From Arthrobacter_B sp038069765 (GTDB lineage: Bacteria; Actinomycetota; Actinomycetes; Actinomycetales; Micrococcaceae): a stretch of 64,000 bases of DNA. Shown one piece after another: positions 6,908 through 16,163 of the stretch; position 1 is the first letter of the stretch, and the number at the start of each line of letters is the position of its first letter. Made by a program: the position numbers and the translations under genes. The DNA lies in the NCBI RefSeq assembly GCF_038069765.1, contig NZ_JBBPFS010000003.1:1-64000 (forward strand). The letters are read 5' to 3'. A model generated the notes under the pieces. The model did no database searches, was not told where the DNA came from, and saw only the letters and a list, made by a program, of their open reading frames with translations.

Positions 6908-9847
6908 TCAGCGCCCGGTTAGATTCCAGGCGTCCTCTGAACCGTCTTCCTCACCCTCGGCATCGCGGTCGTAATACTCGGTGGACTGCTTGCGGCTCTC
7001 CAGGTCCTGGGCCACAAGGTCCACCGGCCCCTCCGGCTCGAAGCCGTGGTTGACGTTGGCGTTCTCGGCCAGCGCCGCCGTCTCGGCAGCTCCGGGCCCG
7101 TTGGCTGCCTCTCCCCCGCTGATCGCGGCCAGCGTGGCGGCCAGATCGTCCGGCTTCACCATGACGTCGCGGGCCTTGGAGCCCTCGGAAGGCCCGACGA
7201 CACCGCGGGATTCCAGCAGGTCCATCAGGCGGCCCGCCTTGGCGAAACCGACGCGCAGCTTGCGCTGGAGCATGGACGTGGAACCGAACTGCGTGGTGAC
7301 CACAAGTTCGGTGGCCTGCAGCAGCAGGTCCATGTCGTCGCCGATATCGTCTTCGATCTGCTTCTTGGGTGCGGTGACCGTGACGTCGTCGCGGTACACG
7401 GCACCGAGCTGGCCCTTGACGTGCTCCACCACGCGGTGGATTTCCGACTCAGTCACCCAGGCACCCTGGACGCGGATGGGCTTGTTGGCGCCCATCGGCA
7501 GGAACAGTGCGTCACCCTGGCCCAGCAGTTTTTCGGCACCGGGCTGGTCCAGGACCACGCGTGAGTCGGTGACCGAGGAGGTTGCGAACGCCATGCGCGA
7601 GGGCACGTTGGCCTTGATCAGGCCGGTGACGACGTCGACGGAGGGACGCTGCGTAGCCAGGACCAGGTGGATGCCGGCAGCGCGGGCGAGCTGGGTGATG
7701 CGAACGATGGAGTCTTCGACGTCGCGCGGCGCGACCATCATCAGGTCGGCGAGCTCATCGACGATCACCAGCAGGTACGGATAGGCCCGGACAACGCGCT
7801 TGGAGCCGGCCGGCGGAATGACCTTGCCCAGCTTGACGGCCTTGTTGAAGTCATCGATGTGCTTGAAGCCGAAGTTGGCCAGGTCGTCATAGCGGGTGTC
7901 CATTTCGCGGACCACCCACTGCAGCGCCTCGGCGGCCTTCTTCGGGTTGGTGATGATCGGGGTGATCAGGTGCGGCACCCCTTCATACGCGGTCAGTTCC
8001 ACGCGCTTGGGGTCCACCATCACCATGCGTACCTCATCCGGGGTGGAGCGCATCAGGATGGAGGTGATCATGGAGTTTACGAACGAGGACTTACCGGCAC
8101 CGGTGGCGCCGGCCACCAGGAGGTGGGGCATCTTGGCCAGGTTGGCGACCACGAAGCCGCCCTCCACGTCCTTGCCCACGCCCATGACCATGGGATGTTC
8201 GGTCTTGCGGGCGGCGTTGGAGCGCAGCACGTCTCCCAGTGCAACAACTTCCTTGTCCGCGTTCGGGATTTCGATGCCGATGGCGCTCTTGCCCGGGATG
8301 GGCGAGAGGATGCGCACGTCCGAGGACGCAACGGCGTAGGAAATGTTCTTGGACAGGGCGGTGACCCGCTCCACCTTGGTGCCCGGTGAGAGCTCGATTT
8401 CGTAGCGTGTGACCGTCGGTCCGCGGCTGAAGCCGGTGACGTGCGCTTCGACCTTGAACTGGTCCAGCGTGTTGGTCAGGGCCTCGACGACGGCGTCGTT
8501 GGCTTCGGAGCGTTCCTTGGCCGGCGGTCCGGCGGGCAGGAACTCGGAGGGCGGCAGCGTGTAGGTCACGTCGCCGGAGAGCTGCAGCTGTTCGGTGCGC
8601 TGCGGGATGGGCGTGGCCGGGGTGAGGTTGCGGACCGTGCGTGCCGGAACCGGCGGCACGGCGGGAACCGGGGGCAGTCCGTCCGGGACGGGCAGGTCGG
8701 CGGCGGCTTCCGGAACCATGCTGATGGCTTCGGTGGGCGGCTCGGCGCCGTCGAACCCGCCGGCCGGCAGGCCCTGGGCGCGGCGGATCTTCTGGGTTGC
8801 CAGTTCGGACCGGGTGGGCCGGCGCACGCCCGGCGGAATGGCCGGTTCCGCCGCCGCGGCGGCGGCACTGGCTTCCTCGTCTTCGTCGGCCAGGACGGCA
8901 CGCTCGAAGGCCTCGTCGCCGGCGAATCCTTCGGCGGGAAGATCGTCCTCGGCTTCGGAATTGCGGCCGAACATCCGCGACTTCTTTTTCGGGGTCTTGG
9001 CAGCCTTTGCGGCCCGCTGGTCCCGCTCGTACAGGTAGCTCTGGTCGTGCGCCTCGGGGTCGTCCGGGGCAAGGTCCTGGCCCATCAGGTGTTCGTACAG
9101 GGCGCGCAGGCGCAGCGGGATGTGACGGAACGGCGTGGCCGTGATGATGAGCAGGCCAACGAAAACCAGGAACCCCAGCAGGATGGCCACCGGCCACGTG
9201 GTCAGCGCCGCGGACAGCGGGCCGGCCACCAGGAAGCCGACAATGCCTCCGGAGGCCCAGAGCCGGTCGAAGCCGTCCGAGAGTGCGGGCGAGCCGCCCA
9301 CTATGTGCGTGATGCCGGAACCGGCGAAAAGGACCAGGACCAGGCCAATGCTGATGCGGCTGTTGGCGTGGTGGCGTTCGGGGTAGCGGAAGAGCCGGAC
9401 GGCGCCGGTCAGGAGCATGAAGGGAACGACGACGGCCATCCAGCCGAAGGTGCCGGCCGCGCCGGCATGGATGATGTCCGCCACCGGGCCGCGCAGTGCC
9501 CACCACTCGACCGTGGCCACGGCCAGTGCGGTGAGGATCAGGAAGAAGCCGGTGCCGTCGCGGCGGACGTCCCGGTCGGGAACGACGTCGGCGCCCAGCT
9601 TGCGGATTCCGGCGCCGGCCAGGCGGGCCATCCCCATCCAGGCCCCCTGGATGGCGCGCAGCGGCAGCGGCACCTGCTCGGCGTCGGCCTGCGCTTTTGC
9701 GCCTGCCCCGGAGCGGCCGGTGGCCTTGCCCCGCGGCTGGGTTTTGCCGGCGGATTTTCCTGTGGTGCCCCCGGTGTTCCGGCTGGTGCTCCGGCCGGAA
9801 GCAGAGCCGCGTGCGGCAGGGGAAGTACGAGTGGCCATAGCCTCCAC
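6908..9847 (-). CDS. ftsK: DNA translocase FtsK/SpoIIIE family
   Basis: Protein of 979 aa. A Thr/Ser/Gly/Arg-rich basic N-tail (about 1-50) precedes four or five transmembrane helices (about 95-265), a charged and Pro-rich linker (270-460), and the translocase motor. The motor has the beta domain entry near VEAHVTGFSRGPTVTRYEI, Walker A GATGAGKSSF (about residue 580), Walker B LLVIVDELADLM and RPSVDVVTGLIKANVPSR. The gamma winged helix (VGFAKAGRLMDLLESRGVVG) reads KOPS-type polarity sequences. It pumps chromosome termini through the division septum. The annotated first codon is GTG; the ATG three codons later is an alternative. The hairpin upstream separates it from rnj. Confidence 0.96.
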   Translation of the reverse strand: MEAMATRTSPAARGSASGRSTSRNTGGTTGKSAGKTQPRGKATGRSGAGAKAQADAEQVPLPLRAIQGAWMGMARLAGAGIRKLGADVVPDRDVRRDGTGFFLILTALAVATVEWWALRGPVADIIHAGAAGTFGWMAVVVPFMLLTGAVRLFRYPERHHANSRISIGLVLVLFAGSGITHIVGGSPALSDGFDRLWASGGIVGFLVAGPLSAALTTWPVAILLGFLVFVGLLIITATPFRHIPLRLRALYEHLMGQDLAPDDPEAHDQSYLYERDQRAAKAAKTPKKKSRMFGRNSEAEDDLPAEGFAGDEAFERAVLADEDEEASAAAAAAEPAIPPGVRRPTRSELATQKIRRAQGLPAGGFDGAEPPTEAISMVPEAAADLPVPDGLPPVPAVPPVPARTVRNLTPATPIPQRTEQLQLSGDVTYTLPPSEFLPAGPPAKERSEANDAVVEALTNTLDQFKVEAHVTGFSRGPTVTRYEIELSPGTKVERVTALSKNISYAVASSDVRILSPIPGKSAIGIEIPNADKEVVALGDVLRSNAARKTEHPMVMGVGKDVEGGFVVANLAKMPHLLVAGATGAGKSSFVNSMITSILMRSTPDEVRMVMVDPKRVELTAYEGVPHLITPIITNPKKAAEALQWVVREMDTRYDDLANFGFKHIDDFNKAVKLGKVIPPAGSKRVVRAYPYLLVIVDELADLMMVAPRDVEDSIVRITQLARAAGIHLVLATQRPSVDVVTGLIKANVPSRMAFATSSVTDSRVVLDQPGAEKLLGQGDALFLPMGANKPIRVQGAWVTESEIHRVVEHVKGQLGAVYRDDVTVTAPKKQIEDDIGDDMDLLLQATELVVTTQFGSTSMLQRKLRVGFAKAGRLMDLLESRGVVGPSEGSKARDVMVKPDDLAATLAAISGGEAANGPGAAETAALAENANVNHGFEPEGPVDLVAQDLESRKQSTEYYDRDAEGEEDGSEDAWNLTGR

Positions 9848-9857
9848 GGTACCCGAT

Positions 9858-9899
9858 GGGGCCGGGCAAGCCGCGGATTTACGCGGTCTGCCCGGCCCC
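9858..9899. terminator. Hairpin between rnj and ftsK
   Basis: Inverted arms GGGGCCGGGCA and TGCCCGGCCCC (11 bp, perfect) extend inward with near-complementary CCGCGG/CGCGG segments around a short loop. There is no U-tract, so it may slow or partly terminate transcription leaving rnj, or act as an RNA-processing or stability element at the 5' side of ftsK. Confidence 0.5.
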
Positions 9900-9948
9900 G
9901 GGAATACCTGTTGCGCCCCTGCCCGGCCTGCGCCGGAGCCCGCGGGGC

Positions 9949-11640
9949 TTAGGCCTCGAGGACCACCGGGACGATCATGGGACGCCGGCGCAGGCGCCGG
10001 TTGACCCAGGTGCCGACAACCCGGCGGACCACCTGCTGCAGCTGGTAGGTGGTGTGGTCCTTGTTGGAAGTGACCGCTTCCTCCAGCGCCTTGCTGATCT
10101 TGGGCTTGATTTCGTCAAACACTGCGTCGTCTTCCGCGAAGCCGCGGGCATGGATTTCCGGACCGGAAACGATCGTGCCCGTGCTGCGGTTGACCACGGT
10201 GATGACCGAGATGAAGCCTTCCTCGCCGAGGATGACGCGGTCCTTGAGGTCGGTGTCGGTGATCTCCCCGACGCTGGAGCCGTCCACGTAGACAAACCCG
10301 CACTCCACGGCACCCACCACGCGGGCCTTGCCGTCGCGCAGGTCCACCACCGTGCCGTCGTCGGCCAGGATCACGTTCTGCGCGGGGACCCCGGTGGCTT
10401 CGGCCAGCTTGCCGTTGGCGATCAGGTGCCGGGTTTCGCCGTGCACGGGCATGGCGTTTTTCGGCTGCAGGATGTTGTAGGTGTAGAGCAGTTCCCCGGC
10501 GGAGGCGTGGCCCGAGACGTGGATCTTGGCGTTGCCCTTGTGCACGACGTCGGCGCCGAGCTTCATCAGGCCGTTGATGACCCGGAAAACGGCGTTTTCG
10601 TTGCCCGGGATCAGCGAGGAGGCCAGGATCACCGTGTCACCCCGCCCGATGCGGATCCGGTGGTCGCCGTTGGCCATGCGCGAGAGCGCGGCCATGGGCT
10701 CGCCCTGGGAACCGGTGGACATCAGAACCAGCCGGTCATCGGGCATGTCGTCCACGTTTTTCAGGTCCACCAGGATCCCGGCGGGCACATTCAGGTATCC
10801 CAGCTTCTCTGCGATGGCCATGTTGCGCACCATCGACCGGCCGACGAAGCACACCTTGCGGTTGTGCGCCGCTGCGGCGTCGAGCACCTGCTGCACGCGG
10901 TGGATGTGGGAGGAGAAGGACGCCACGATGATGCGCTTCTTCACCTTGCCGAAGAGGGTTTCCAGCACGGGGCCGATTTCGCGCTCGGCGGTGGTGAAAC
11001 CGGGCACGTCGGCGTTGGTGGAGTCGGCCATGTACAGGTCCACGCCCTCCTCGCCAAGCCGCGCGAAGGCCCGCAGATCCGTGATCCGCCCGTCGAGGGG
11101 AAGCTGGTCCATCTTGAAGTCCCCGGTGTGCAGCACGGTGCCGCCGGCGGTCCGGATGAACACGGCCAGGGCGTCCGGAATGGAGTGGTTCACGGCCACG
11201 AACTCGCATTCGAAGGGCCCGAACTGTTCCACCTGCCCCTCGGTGACGGTAAAGGTGAACGGCTTGATCCGGTGTTCCTGCAGCTTGGCCTCGATCAGGG
11301 CCAGGGTCAGCTGGGAGCCGATCAGGGGAATGTCGTTCTTCAGGCGCAGCAGGTACGGCACCGCACCAATGTGGTCTTCGTGCCCGTGCGTGAGCACTAC
11401 GCCCACGACGTCGTCGAGCCGGTCCTCAATATAGGAGAAGTCGGGCAGGATCAGGTCCACGCCCGGCTGGGTTTCCTCCGGAAAGAGGACACCGCAGTCC
11501 ACGATCAGCAGTTTGCCGTCGATTTCGAACACGGCCATGTTGCGGCCGATCTCGCCGAGGCCGCCAAGGGGGACGATCCGGAGGGTGCCCTCCTCCAGGG
11601 CCGGCGGAGTGCTGAGCGCGGGAACTGCGGTTTCAGTCAT
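9949..11640 (-). CDS. rnj: Ribonuclease J
   Basis: Metallo-beta-lactamase/beta-CASP nuclease of 563 aa. The zinc motif THGHEDHIG lies at residues 84-92, with further ligands at HTGDFKMDQ and the ADSTNAD and SGHASAGEL beta-CASP motifs. RNase J processes and degrades RNA by 5'-3' exonuclease and endonuclease action. The C-terminal ~110 residues, with VNRRLRRRPMIVPVVLEA at the end, are the usual RNase J extension. dapA ends 6 bp upstream, the same pairing as in mycobacteria (dapA-rnj), so the two are likely cotranscribed. Confidence 0.97.
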   Translation of the reverse strand: MTETAVPALSTPPALEEGTLRIVPLGGLGEIGRNMAVFEIDGKLLIVDCGVLFPEETQPGVDLILPDFSYIEDRLDDVVGVVLTHGHEDHIGAVPYLLRLKNDIPLIGSQLTLALIEAKLQEHRIKPFTFTVTEGQVEQFGPFECEFVAVNHSIPDALAVFIRTAGGTVLHTGDFKMDQLPLDGRITDLRAFARLGEEGVDLYMADSTNADVPGFTTAEREIGPVLETLFGKVKKRIIVASFSSHIHRVQQVLDAAAAHNRKVCFVGRSMVRNMAIAEKLGYLNVPAGILVDLKNVDDMPDDRLVLMSTGSQGEPMAALSRMANGDHRIRIGRGDTVILASSLIPGNENAVFRVINGLMKLGADVVHKGNAKIHVSGHASAGELLYTYNILQPKNAMPVHGETRHLIANGKLAEATGVPAQNVILADDGTVVDLRDGKARVVGAVECGFVYVDGSSVGEITDTDLKDRVILGEEGFISVITVVNRSTGTIVSGPEIHARGFAEDDAVFDEIKPKISKALEEAVTSNKDHTTYQLQQVVRRVVGTWVNRRLRRRPMIVPVVLEA

Positions 11641-11646
11641 GGTGCT

Positions 11647-12579
11647 TTAGGCCTTGCCTTCCGTAAGGGTCCGGGAGAAGTCCCATCCGGCCTCGGCCAG
11701 ATCCGTCAGGACGGTCTCCATTTCGACGGCGTCGGGCGCCACCAGCGGCAGCCGGACGGCGGCGCTGGGAATGGTCCCCTGCAGCTTCAGGATCTGCTTG
11801 GCGGAGACGGCCCCGGGAATATGGGTCATGACGGCGCGCACCACCGGGTCCAGTTCGAAGTGGATCCGGCGGGCGGTGGCGAAATCCCCCGCCGCCGCGG
11901 CATCCACCAGCGCACGGAATTGCGCCGTGGCCACGTGGGCCGAAACGCTGACGACGCCCACGGCTCCGGCGGCCATCCAGGGCAGGGTCAGGCCGTCGTC
12001 GCCGGCGTAGACGTCAAGGGTGGTGTTGGCGATCACCTGAGTGATCGCGGCGAAGTCCGCCTTGGCGTCCTTCAGGGCGGTGACGGCCGGAATGTTGGCG
12101 AGGCGGACCATGGTGTCCGTGGAGATGGCAATGCCGGCGCGGCCCGGAATGTCGTAAATCATGATCGGCAGGTCGGTGGCGGCGGCGACGGCTTCGAAGT
12201 GCGCAAGGACTCCGGCCTGAGTCGGCTTGTTGTAATACGGCGTCACGACCAGCTGCGCGTCGGCACCGGCGCGGAGCGCGCGGCGGGCCATTTCCACCGA
12301 GTGTGAGGTGTGGTTGGTCCCGGTGCCGGCAATGACCTTGGCGCGGCCGCCCACGGTTTCGGCCACAACCCGGAACAGGTCTTCCTTTTCGCTGTCCTCC
12401 AGGGTGGAGGTTTCTCCCGTGGTTCCCGAAACCACCAGCCCGTCGCAGCCGTCTTCCACGAGCTTGTTGGCGAGTTTTGCCGTGGCGTCGAAGTCCACGG
12501 CTCCGTCCTCGGTGAACGGTGTCACCATGGCGGTGACGAGGGTTCCAAACGGAAGTGCACGAATATCAGAATCAGCCAT
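11647..12579 (-). CDS. dapA: 4-hydroxy-tetrahydrodipicolinate synthase
   Basis: 310 aa from MADSDIRALP. TIM-barrel class I aldolase that condenses pyruvate with aspartate semialdehyde in the lysine/diaminopimelate pathway. Motifs: VSGTTGET near the N-terminus, the GTGTNHT strand, catalytic Tyr in VTPYYNKP, and the Schiff-base lysine in VTALKDAK. The start is chosen because TAACGT lies 7 nt before this ATG, giving a leaderless mRNA; the open frame extends 9 codons further upstream without support. RNase J follows with a 6-bp gap. Confidence 0.97.
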   Translation of the reverse strand: MADSDIRALPFGTLVTAMVTPFTEDGAVDFDATAKLANKLVEDGCDGLVVSGTTGETSTLEDSEKEDLFRVVAETVGGRAKVIAGTGTNHTSHSVEMARRALRAGADAQLVVTPYYNKPTQAGVLAHFEAVAAATDLPIMIYDIPGRAGIAISTDTMVRLANIPAVTALKDAKADFAAITQVIANTTLDVYAGDDGLTLPWMAAGAVGVVSVSAHVATAQFRALVDAAAAGDFATARRIHFELDPVVRAVMTHIPGAVSAKQILKLQGTIPSAAVRLPLVAPDAVEMETVLTDLAEAGWDFSRTLTEGKA

Positions 12580-12586
12580 GGGTAAA

Positions 12587-12592
12587 ACGTTA
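12587..12592 (-). promoter_or_regulatory. -10 box for leaderless dapA mRNA
   Basis: TAACGT on the minus strand, then TTTACCC, then the dapA ATG at 12579. No Shine-Dalgarno sequence is present. Used to decide the dapA start. Confidence 0.5.
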
Positions 12593-12686
12593 CCCGTTCC
12601 CTGCACCGTTGGGACAACGCGGGAGCCACACCGGGGGCCGGAAAGGCACTGCGCGCCCCGGGCGTGTGCTGTGAGACGATCGGTTC

Positions 12687-13853
12687 ATGATCGGACGGCG
12701 GCTTACGGGCATCGATGCGGCCCGGGGCATAGCGCTTCTGGGCATGATGGCGACCCATATATTCCCTCTTTACGACGAGCGGACGGGAGACCCCTCCTGG
12801 GCCGGCCTCGTGCTCTCGGGGCGCTCTTCGGCACTGTTTGCGGTGGTGGCCGGGATCGGCCTGGCACTGCTCACCGGCGGCAGCCAGCCGCGGTCCGGGC
12901 GTGCACTGTCCGCGGACCGGCGCGGCATCGCCGTGCGGGCCCTGATTATCGCCCTGGTCGGCCTGACGCTCGGCGGGCTGGACACCTCCATTGCCATCAT
13001 CCTGTTCCACTACGGCGTCCTGTTCCTGCTGGCGCTGCCCTTTGTGGGCATGCGGTTGCCCCGGCTCGCATTGTGGGCAGGTGCCTGGCTGCTGCTCTCC
13101 CCGGTCCTGGCCTATCTGGTCCGCCCGTGGCTCTACTCGGCCGTCGAGCCGTCAACACTGGACTCGAATGTCAGCTGGGAGGCCTTCCTGCAACCCGGAA
13201 CCCTGCTGGCGGATGTCTTCTTCACCGGCTTTTATCCGGTGGTGCAGTGGCTGAGTTACCTGCTGATCGGGCTGCTGATCGGACGGCTCCGGCTTTCCGA
13301 AGTGTCCGTCCAGGTTGGCCTGGTGACCGCCGGTATTGCCGCTGCGGCCGGCGCGAAGTTCCTGAGCTATTACCTGCTGGTGGACCGGGGCGGCTTTGAG
13401 GCCCTGCTGGAAACGAATTCCGGCCGCATCTGGCCCCTTGCCCGGATGATGGAGGTCAACCTCGCCGGAGTGGAACAGACCGGGTCATGGTGGTGGCTGG
13501 CGGTGAGCGGTCCGCACTCGGGCACCCCGCTGGATCTGCTGCATACCGCGGGCACCGCAGCCGCCGTCGTCGGGGTATGCCTGCTGCTGACCCGGGCACG
13601 GCCGAACCTGCTGCTGCCCCTCTCAGCTGCCGGAGCCATGACGCTGACGCTGTACAGCGTGCATGTCTGGATCATGTCCGTCACCGATGCCCAGCCGGTG
13701 CCGCCGGAGCCGGTGTGGCTGTTCTGGATCTCTGCGGTGGCGGCTGCCGGCATCGGCATCGCCTTCACCCGGCTTGGATCACGCGGTCCGCTGGAGACGG
13801 TGACCCACGGAGCCTCGCAGCTGGCGCGGCACGGGTCCCTCAGCGGCAAATAA
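12687..13853 (+). CDS. Polytopic membrane acyltransferase-like protein (HGSNAT/DUF1624 and DUF418 type)
   Basis: Protein of 388 aa with roughly eight to ten hydrophobic helices. The N-terminal RLTGIDAARGIALLGMMATHIFP is typical of the heparan-alpha-glucosaminide N-acetyltransferase/DUF1624 catalytic family: the conserved R-x-x-x-x-D-x-x-R-G-x-A and following His. The C-terminal half resembles DUF418 (LPLSAAGAMTLTLYSVHVWIM). Such proteins are thought to move acyl groups across or within the membrane onto sugars or lipids; the substrate here is unknown. It is a single gene pointing away from dapA and ends at a long palindrome. No clear Shine-Dalgarno sequence is seen; GACGAT 6 nt before the ATG might be a leaderless -10. 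Confidence 0.8.
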   Translation: MIGRRLTGIDAARGIALLGMMATHIFPLYDERTGDPSWAGLVLSGRSSALFAVVAGIGLALLTGGSQPRSGRALSADRRGIAVRALIIALVGLTLGGLDTSIAIILFHYGVLFLLALPFVGMRLPRLALWAGAWLLLSPVLAYLVRPWLYSAVEPSTLDSNVSWEAFLQPGTLLADVFFTGFYPVVQWLSYLLIGLLIGRLRLSEVSVQVGLVTAGIAAAAGAKFLSYYLLVDRGGFEALLETNSGRIWPLARMMEVNLAGVEQTGSWWWLAVSGPHSGTPLDLLHTAGTAAAVVGVCLLLTRARPNLLLPLSAAGAMTLTLYSVHVWIMSVTDAQPVPPEPVWLFWISAVAAAGIGIAFTRLGSRGPLETVTHGASQLARHGSLSGK

Positions 13854-13868
13854 GGGGCTGCTCCCCTG

Positions 13869-13924
13869 CGAAATGGCAGTAGGTGTCCTTCTCAGGGCTG
13901 AGAAGGACACCTGCTGCCATCTCG
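13869..13924. repeat. Long intergenic palindrome, copy A of a two-member family
   Basis: A 22-bp left arm (13873-13894), GGGC loop and 22-bp right arm (13899-13920) match at 21 of 22 pairs; the exception is a T:G position that pairs as G-U in RNA. CGAA on the left and CTCG on the right extend the stem. It lies between the convergent genes ending at 13853 and 13928, so it may work as a terminator for both, but there is no U-tract. It shares length, loop position and 16 of 22 arm bases with the palindrome at 23629-23684. Confidence 0.85.
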
Positions 13925-13927
13925 GGG

Positions 13928-14392
13928 CTAGGAGGAGTAGAGCTTACCGGCCCGGCGCATGGCGGCACGGGCGCGCTTGCGGTCCCCCGCGGCGTCGTAC
14001 GCGCAGGAGAGCCGGAACCAGGCACGCCAGGACTGGGGCGCCGCTTCAACCTCGGCCTGGTAGGCGGGGAACTCCGCGTCGGCCGCGTCCCGGATGATCC
14101 GGCCCGCGGGGGTGCGCGGCAGGTTGTCCACCGGCAGTCCGCCTTCGTCGGCGAGAATATGGGCCATCTTCTCCGTCCGGCCGCCGAACTGCAGCTCGCG
14201 GATCAGGGCCCAGGCCCCGACAATCGGCAGCACCAGGTACGCCGCTCCGAGGGCCTTCGCGCCGAGTTCGTCGGCGGACAGCAGGGTCCAGCCGCGCTGC
14301 AGCACAACCACCATGTAGAACACCAGCAGCAGGGTGATCAGCAGGACGCCGATCTTGGCCTTGTTACGGAAAAACCCGGTAAAAAAAGACAA
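13928..14392 (-). CDS. Conserved membrane protein with C-terminal TPR-like segment
   Basis: 154 aa. Two hydrophobic helices (about residues 13-32 and 44-62) are followed by a cytoplasmic region ending in WRAWFRLSCAYDAAGDRKRARAAMRRAGKLYSS, which reads as a single tetratricopeptide-like helical hairpin. The start is TTG (SFFTGFF follows) with AAGGA 5 nt upstream. It begins 8 bp after the dapB stop, so it is probably the last gene of a dapB operon. No known function; homologous small proteins appear beside dapB in related actinobacteria as far as I recall. Confidence 0.75.
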   Translation of the reverse strand: MSFFTGFFRNKAKIGVLLITLLLVFYMVVVLQRGWTLLSADELGAKALGAAYLVLPIVGAWALIRELQFGGRTEKMAHILADEGGLPVDNLPRTPAGRIIRDAADAEFPAYQAEVEAAPQSWRAWFRLSCAYDAAGDRKRARAAMRRAGKLYSS

Positions 14393-14400
14393 CGTGTTCC

Positions 14401-15159
14401 TTAGGCGTTCAGGTTGAGGTAGCCGTCGAGTCCGACGGTCAGGCCCGGATGGGCAGCAGCTTCCCGCAGGCCCAGCAGGACGCCGGGCATGAAGGATGCC
14501 CGGTCAAACGAATCGTGGCGGATGGTCAGCTGCTCGCCGGCGCCGCCCAGCAGCACCTCCTGATGCGCCACCAGCCCGCGCAGCCGGACGGAGTGGACAC
14601 GGATGCCGTCGATGTCGGCGCCGCGGGCACCGGGCACTTCCTTGACGGTGGCGTCCGGAGAGGGCGCCACCCCCGCTTCCGCACGGGCTTCGGCCATCAG
14701 CTGCGCGGTGCGCACGGCAGTTCCCGACGGCGCATCGATCTTGTCCGGATGGTGCAGTTCAATAACCTCCACCGACTCGAAATACCGGGCGGCCTTCGCC
14801 GCAAACGCCGAGGCCAGAACCGAACCCAGCGCAAAATTCGGTGCGATCAGCACCGCGGTGCCGGGGTGTTCTTCCAGCAGGGCGGAGAGCCGGGCCAGCC
14901 GGTCGGCGTCCCATCCGGTGGTGCCGACGACGGCGTGCATCCCGTGCTCGACGGCGAAGCGGACGTTTGCTTCACTGCTGTCGGGAACGGTCAGGTCAAC
15001 CACGTATTGGGCACCGGCGGAGACAAGTGTTTCGAGCGAATCGCCGCGGCCGAGGGCGGCCACCAGCTTCAGGTCGGGTGCCGCTTCGACGGCTTTAACG
15101 GCTTCGGATCCCATGCGGCCGCCGGCCCCGAGGACCGCTACGGCGAGTTGCTCAGTCAT
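14401..15159 (-). CDS. dapB: 4-hydroxy-tetrahydrodipicolinate reductase
   Basis: 252 aa. N-terminal Rossmann nucleotide-binding motif AVLGAGGRMGSEAVKAVE, the VVGTTGW strand, and the diagnostic DapB sequence ELHHPDKIDAPSGTA with the catalytic His and Lys. It reduces the DapA product in diaminopimelate/lysine synthesis. The C-terminal part carries the RHDSFDRASFMPGVLLGLRE interface. It is separated from dapA by two membrane genes and lies 16 bp downstream of the molybdopterin gene moaE on the same strand. Confidence 0.97.
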   Translation of the reverse strand: MTEQLAVAVLGAGGRMGSEAVKAVEAAPDLKLVAALGRGDSLETLVSAGAQYVVDLTVPDSSEANVRFAVEHGMHAVVGTTGWDADRLARLSALLEEHPGTAVLIAPNFALGSVLASAFAAKAARYFESVEVIELHHPDKIDAPSGTAVRTAQLMAEARAEAGVAPSPDATVKEVPGARGADIDGIRVHSVRLRGLVAHQEVLLGGAGEQLTIRHDSFDRASFMPGVLLGLREAAAHPGLTVGLDGYLNLNA

Positions 15160-15175
15160 ACCCCCAGATTACCGG

Positions 15176-15664
15176 TCACTGCGGGGCGTCGCTGACACCC
15201 ACCCACTCGGACGTCCCGTCGCTGAAGCCCTGTTCCTTCCAGATGGGTACCCGCGCCTTGACCGTGTCCACCAGTTCGGAACAGGCCGCGAAGGCGACGC
15301 CGCGGTGCGCAGCACCCACTGCGGCCACCAGGGCGGCGTCACCGATCTCGAGCGGACCGGTGCGGTGGCCGACCCAGATCCGCACGCCGTCATGCGCTGC
15401 GGCAATCTCGGCCGCGACGTCGGCAATGACCCGCTCGGCGGAGGGGTGGGCGCTGTAGGAGAGGCTGGCGACACCGCGGCCGCCGTCGTGGTTGCGGACA
15501 ATCCCGCTGAACCCGACCACCGCGCCGCACTCCGGCGACCAGGCCGCGTTGTGCGCGTGCTCGGCGTTCAGCGGCAGGTCAGAGACCGTCGCATTCACGA
15601 CTTCGGAGGCAACGGAGGCGGCCCCGCCGGGTCCTGTGCCCGGTCCTGCATGCTCAGTGTCCAT
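15176..15664 (-). CDS. moaE: Molybdopterin synthase catalytic (large) subunit MoaE
   Basis: 162 aa from MDTEHAGPG. Characteristic MoaE elements are CGAVVGFSGIVRNHDGGRGV, LSYSAHPSAERVI, VWVGHRTG-type HRTGPLEIGDAAL, and the catalytic Lys in VPIWKEQGFSDG. With MoaD thiocarboxylate it inserts sulphur into cyclic pyranopterin monophosphate to form molybdopterin. The chosen ATG overlaps the end of the mog/moaB gene by 11 nt. An in-frame upstream ATG (15697) would lie deeper in that gene and seems less likely. Its MoaD partner is 8 kb away at 23312-23593. Confidence 0.93.
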   Translation of the reverse strand: MDTEHAGPGTGPGGAASVASEVVNATVSDLPLNAEHAHNAAWSPECGAVVGFSGIVRNHDGGRGVASLSYSAHPSAERVIADVAAEIAAAHDGVRIWVGHRTGPLEIGDAALVAAVGAAHRGVAFAACSELVDTVKARVPIWKEQGFSDGTSEWVGVSDAPQ

Positions 15665-16163
15665 GGTGTCCCTCCAGCTGTCCGCAGATGTGCCCAATTA
15701 TCGGTTCCAGCACCGCGAGCCCGTCCGCGACCGCCCCGGGCGAACCCGGAAGGTTCACGACGAACGTCCGCCCTGCAGTGCCCGCATGGCCGCGGCTGAT
15801 GGCGGCCATCGGCGTCTTGGTGCGGCCGTCTGCGCGCAGGGCTTCCATAACTCCCGGAACTTCACGTTCCAGCAGCGGCAGCGTCTGCTCCGGCGTGCAG
15901 TCATCGGGACTCAGCCCGGTGCCGCCGCTGGTGAGGATTACCGCCGGTTCAAGCGCGAGCATGCGGCGCAGCGACTCCCCCACGCCGTCGCCGTCGGGCA
16001 CCACTTCGGCGAGCACGACGTCGAAGCCCAGCGCGTAGAGCCAGTCCGAGGCCAAGGGCCCGCACTCGTCCTCGTACTCGCCCCGGGCTGCCCGGGTGGA
16101 GGCAATCAGGACGGCCGCAGTACGGCGGGGATGCTGGTGCGGGGCCGGCGGCTTCTCAGTCAC
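15654..16163 (-). CDS. MogA/MoaB family molybdenum cofactor protein
   Basis: 169 aa. The MoCF-binding fold is marked by AVLIASTRAARGEYEDECG, the molybdopterin/AMP-binding VILTSGGTGLSPDDCTPE loop and AVVNLPGSPGAV-type FVVNLPGSPGAVADGL near the C-terminus. It adenylylates molybdopterin before molybdate insertion by MoeA. The family cannot be split reliably into MogA and MoaB from sequence alone. The ATG overlaps the moaC stop by 4 nt (ATGA) and the stop lies inside moaE, so moaC-mog-moaE should be translationally coupled. Confidence 0.92.
   Translation of the reverse strand: MTEKPPAPHQHPRRTAAVLIASTRAARGEYEDECGPLASDWLYALGFDVVLAEVVPDGDGVGESLRRMLALEPAVILTSGGTGLSPDDCTPEQTLPLLEREVPGVMEALRADGRTKTPMAAISRGHAGTAGRTFVVNLPGSPGAVADGLAVLEPIIGHICGQLEGHHGH

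Noticed and set aside
9856..12306. 816-codon open frame antisense to rnj and dapA
   Set aside because: High-GC shadow frame: Gly/His/Gln/Val-rich, no domain, and both genes on the other strand are unmistakable.
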